Shown here: positions 6,581 to 8,890 of the stretch, one piece after another
Layout: each line of letters opens with the position of its first letter
Position numbering within the stretch: the stretch's first letter is position 1
Source of the DNA: Candidatus Aegiribacteria sp.
Lineage (GTDB): Bacteria > Fermentibacterota > Fermentibacteria > Fermentibacterales > JCC-6
Assembly (NCBI GenBank): GCA_030642525.1
Contig: DAOWNO010000064.1
Span: 1 to 8,890 of the forward strand
Reading direction: 5' to 3'
Length of the DNA stretch: 8,890 nt
The notes under the pieces: model-generated
Told to the model about the DNA's origin: nothing
Seen by the model: only the letters and a program-made list of their open reading frames with translations
The model's database searches: none
Translations under genes and position numbers: made by a program

Positions 6581-7918
6581 CTATCTTAACAGTATCAGTT
6601 TGCCGGTTGCGCTTTCACCGGATGAAGAGAGCCGAACGAAGTAAACACCCGCAGGTACTTTTCTTGACGAATCATCCGTGCCGTCCCACGCCACTTGATT
6701 ACTGAGTTCTATAACTGAACTATCCCAATGTCTGATCAATCTTCCGCTTGTGTTGTAAATCGCAAGACTGACCGTTGACCTCTGATCACTGTTGATTCCC
6801 TCTTGCAGAATATATCTGATCTCCGCTGACTGCCGGAACGGGTTTGGGCTGCTCTGTAACAGGATACAGCAATCAGGCAGCGGTACATTATCATCTTCGA
6901 TTCCTGTGGTCGACTTTATGCTGTATACCCCGGAATAGACGGAAGCTACGTAGAGACTGTCGCCATTACAGGAGAATGCGACATCAACCATAGTTCCACC
7001 GGGATAGTCTCCTGTATAGTCCTCCCAGATCAGGCCGGAATCAACTGAGACCAGCAAACGGTAAGGGGAGAAAGTAATGCAGACAACAACTTCCGGATTG
7101 ACCGGATTGAAAGCAAAATGCTGACAGCCTGAACTCTCGGAATTGACCAGAGTCCATGAATCTCCGCCATCGACCGTTCTGTATATCCCGTTATTATTTG
7201 AAGCTACTAGAATCTGAGGATTTCCCGGATTAATAGCAACACAGTAGACTCCCAGACTTCCCGGCAACCCTGAAGATGCCTGAACCCATGTTGTTCCTCC
7301 ATCGGTTGATCTGGTTACCTGCGCATTTCCTGATACATACATTGTATCGGAATTATCCGGATTTATCGCAATTTCAGTCATGAACGTATGCAGGTAGTTG
7401 GTAAGAGGACTCCAGAAAACGCCTCTGTCTATGGATTTCAGCAGATCACCGGGTGTGATATCTGACCAGGCACAGGTGTAATATATGTCCGGTTCATCCG
7501 GAACATTCTGTATATCCACGAATTGACCGCCTTCGGACGAGTAGGTATAGGAATTGGTTACTCCCCAGTCATCACTGTACTCCATGTAACCTTTCCAGAA
7601 GGCATTCTCCCGCCCTGTAATTATCCAGCCTGGTTCGGAAGGACAGGTAGTCAGCGACATTACCTGCCTGCCCATAGAGCCGACGTCTTCTCTTTGTATC
7701 CATTCTCCCGTAGCAAACGGATAGTACTGAAAACCTTCAACCGTACCCGCAAACAGGATATTATTCGTTGTGTCCATGTGCAGACACATGATCATTGCGT
7801 CGGATGGCCCAATCGATACCCATTCATCATCAGAACTGAAACCTGAAACAGTCTGTACGATTCCCGAGCATAAACTGAGCAGAATTATGCAAGATGCTTT
7901 AAAAGAAATGCTGTTCAA
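6581..7918 (-). CDS. Exported BNR/Asp-box beta-propeller protein with T9SS-type C-terminal domain (TTG start)
   Basis: A 445-residue protein with a signal peptide (MNSISFK, then a hydrophobic run to about residue 26, VSG|F). The start is TTG: AGGAGG (complement of 7926-7931) lies 7 bases upstream, an in-frame TGA (7922-7924) blocks any upstream start, and the next Met would lose the signal peptide. Five Asp-box motifs (S/T-x-D-x-G-x-x-W) mark propeller turns: SDDWGVTN (115-122, degenerate), SIDRGVFW (162-169), STDGGTTW (204-211), TVDGGDSW (248-255) and SVDSGLIW (291-298). They alternate with 'NPxNPxxxxV' strands, the pattern of sortilin/VPS10-like and photosystem-assembly-like exo-propellers. 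The C-terminal domain runs from SPNPF (357-361) through IYNTSGRLIRHW, KVPAGVYFVRLS and a last strand ending in LLR. No glycosidase active site is visible, so sialidase function is not claimed; a binding role outside the cell is likely. Confidence 0.92.
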   Translation of the reverse strand: MNSISFKASCIILLSLCSGIVQTVSGFSSDDEWVSIGPSDAMIMCLHMDTTNNILFAGTVEGFQYYPFATGEWIQREDVGSMGRQVMSLTTCPSEPGWIITGRENAFWKGYMEYSDDWGVTNSYTYSSEGGQFVDIQNVPDEPDIYYTCAWSDITPGDLLKSIDRGVFWSPLTNYLHTFMTEIAINPDNSDTMYVSGNAQVTRSTDGGTTWVQASSGLPGSLGVYCVAINPGNPQILVASNNNGIYRTVDGGDSWTLVNSESSGCQHFAFNPVNPEVVVCITFSPYRLLVSVDSGLIWEDYTGDYPGGTMVDVAFSCNGDSLYVASVYSGVYSIKSTTGIEDDNVPLPDCCILLQSSPNPFRQSAEIRYILQEGINSDQRSTVSLAIYNTSGRLIRHWDSSVIELSNQVAWDGTDDSSRKVPAGVYFVRLSSSGESATGKLILLR

Positions 7919-8105
7919 TATTCATCCTCCTGTATTTTTTCTGATGCTTTACACAACACATATATACTAAATACATTGGACTGAACCCCATTATGAAATG
8001 GCTGTGAGGGTTAAATACTTGATTCTTCTCCCATTATTCTAAGCTCATCATCACCTCCGATCACGATGCAATAGTACACCTTCTATAACTGATTAAATAT
8101 TCTGA
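7919..8105 (-). other. Intergenic region between beta-helix and BNR-propeller genes
   Basis: These 187 bases contain the AGGAGG site of the BNR-propeller gene at the left end. AACCC (7984-7988) and GGGTT (8008-8012) are inverted, with an inner CCATT/AATGG; no T-run follows on the - strand, so it is a weak terminator candidate at best. On the - strand a very strong Shine-Dalgarno stretch GGAGGTGAT (complement of 8050-8058) precedes ATG at 8046-8048 by 5 bases, but that frame stops after four codons (MSLE, TAA at 8034-8036). A second start overlapping that stop gives MGEESSI. These may be the stump of a lost gene. No clear promoter was found. Confidence 0.35.
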
Positions 8106-8890
8106 CTAATCATCCCTAATGATGATACATCTCCTGGAAGCGGCATGTTCACCTGCGACCAGTCTTATCAGGTACATGCCTGAGCAGAGGCCGGAGCCAT
8201 CAAGATACTCGGAGTACATACCTGCAGGAATAACCTCATCAACAAGGGTTTCAACGAGTCGACCGGAGAGATCGAACACTGAAAGAACCACATGTGAAGG
8301 ATGCTCAATCTGGAAACACACAGTGCATGATGAGCTGAATGGATTTGGGAAGGATTTCAATACAAGCATTGTTTCAGGTGAAGAGGATTCTTCCTCTTCA
8401 ACAGTAAGCCAGTAATTAACAGCACCTCCTCCGAAGGCTCCCATATCGTTGCGAGTGGTTCCCATTGCTGGCCATAGGGCATAACCTGGATTGAAGGGAT
8501 CCTCCGGATCATTGTATTCATAAGCGGGATTACCTGCGTCTATGCAGGGGGAACCCCAGGAGAGGTGATAATCACCAAGAGGTCCAGTCTCAAACTGAGG
8601 ATCTATATCGATGTTGCCAGGACCCCAAATCAAGGTTGATGTGGAATCAATCCAAATTGAATCAAGACCACCACTTATATTTGAATAACTGATTGTAATA
8701 TAAGTATCGTAAATAAGTATATTCGGAACAGAACCATTCGGAGCTTGATTACCCCAGATGATATTATTGGTTACAAAAGCCGTATCACACTGAGTTATGC
8801 TTAACCCACCAGTTCCATAACTACTACTCAATGCTGTATTCATGCATACAGTGTTGTTTTCCATAAGAAGATAGTTACCATAACAAGCAA
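8106..8890 (-). CDS. Right-handed parallel beta-helix protein with T9SS-type C-terminal domain (5' part outside window)
   Basis: The frame is open to the right edge (residues ACYGNYLL precede the Met at 8864), so the true start lies beyond 8890 and at least 260 residues are visible. Numbering from Met 8864, residues 1-95 have short beta-helix rungs with Asn ladders ('NNTVCMNTA', 'VTNNIIWGNQ', 'ITISYSNISGG'), as in pectate-lyase-like and DUF1565-type helices. Then comes the typical exit segment 'SPCIDAGNP...DPEDP...GTTRNDMGAFGG' (105-146), common at the end of such helices in exported FCB-group proteins. After an acidic/serine linker (VEEEESSSPE, 155-164) the sorting-type domain begins at FPNPF (172-176) and includes VFDLSGRLVETL and SGMYLIRLV, ending in IIIRDD. 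It is probably a secreted surface protein that binds or cleaves polysaccharide, but no active-site residues are visible in this part. It is the first visible gene of the - strand block. Confidence 0.9.
   Translation of the reverse strand, partial: ACYGNYLLMENNTVCMNTALSSSYGTGGLSITQCDTAFVTNNIIWGNQAPNGSVPNILIYDTYITISYSNISGGLDSIWIDSTSTLIWGPGNIDIDPQFETGPLGDYHLSWGSPCIDAGNPAYEYNDPEDPFNPGYALWPAMGTTRNDMGAFGGGAVNYWLTVEEEESSSPETMLVLKSFPNPFSSSCTVCFQIEHPSHVVLSVFDLSGRLVETLVDEVIPAGMYSEYLDGSGLCSGMYLIRLVAGEHAASRRCIIIRDD

Noticed and set aside
7523..7846. 107-codon + strand frame opposite the BNR-propeller gene
   Set aside because: It is a shadow of the true coding strand, which has Asp boxes and a sorting domain; the frame has no domain pattern.
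6581..7918. Sialidase function from the Asp boxes
   Set aside because: Asp boxes are structural in many propellers; the arginine triad and catalytic Asp/Tyr/Glu pattern of sialidases were not seen.

Overview
The window has the look of a free-living or sediment/digester bacterium of the FCB group (Bacteroidetes–Chlorobi–Fibrobacteres relatives, for example Fermentibacterota/Aegiribacteria-like candidate phyla). The reasons are: base composition near the middle of the range; strong AGGAGG-type ribosome binding sites; two outer-membrane-style lipoproteins; and four consecutive large exported proteins that each end in a 'PNP ... YDxxGR ... SGxYFxRL' domain of the kind used as a type IX secretion (T9SS) sorting signal or FlgD-like Ig cap. 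The phylum is inferred, since no rRNA or marker gene is present.

Layout. Positions 1-2506 are read on the + strand. They hold the 3' end of an ArsP/UPF0718-type membrane permease, a 78-residue CPKC thioredoxin-like protein 8 bp downstream (a well-known pair), a short possible remnant ORF, a small NTF2-like lipoprotein, and a 419-residue lipoprotein serpin with an intact inhibitory-type hinge. The serpin stop codon lies 7 bp from the stop codon of the next gene, which is convergent. From 2514 to the right edge everything is on the - strand: a WD40-like beta-propeller protein, a gingipain-family (C25) cysteine protease, a BNR/Asp-box beta-propeller protein, and the C-terminal part of a right-handed beta-helix protein. 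All four carry the related C-terminal sorting-type domain, although their passenger domains differ.

How they may fit together. The permease/thioredoxin pair is probably a separate metal/metalloid or redox unit. The right two thirds look like a block of secreted or surface-attached proteins with one protease. The lipoprotein serpin sits convergent to this block, two genes from the C25 protease. A periplasmic or surface serpin protecting the cell from its own or foreign proteases is plausible, but it rests on proximity only.

Non-coding signals are modest. There is an 8-bp perfect dyad (TGGATAAT/ATTATCCA) overlapping a possible promoter of the NTF2-like lipoprotein gene, and a cluster of TTATCC-type motifs framed by an 11-bp direct repeat upstream of the C25 protease. 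A compact hairpin lies at the convergent junction, and one start codon is a forced TTG. No RNA gene, CRISPR array, insertion sequence or phage gene was seen.
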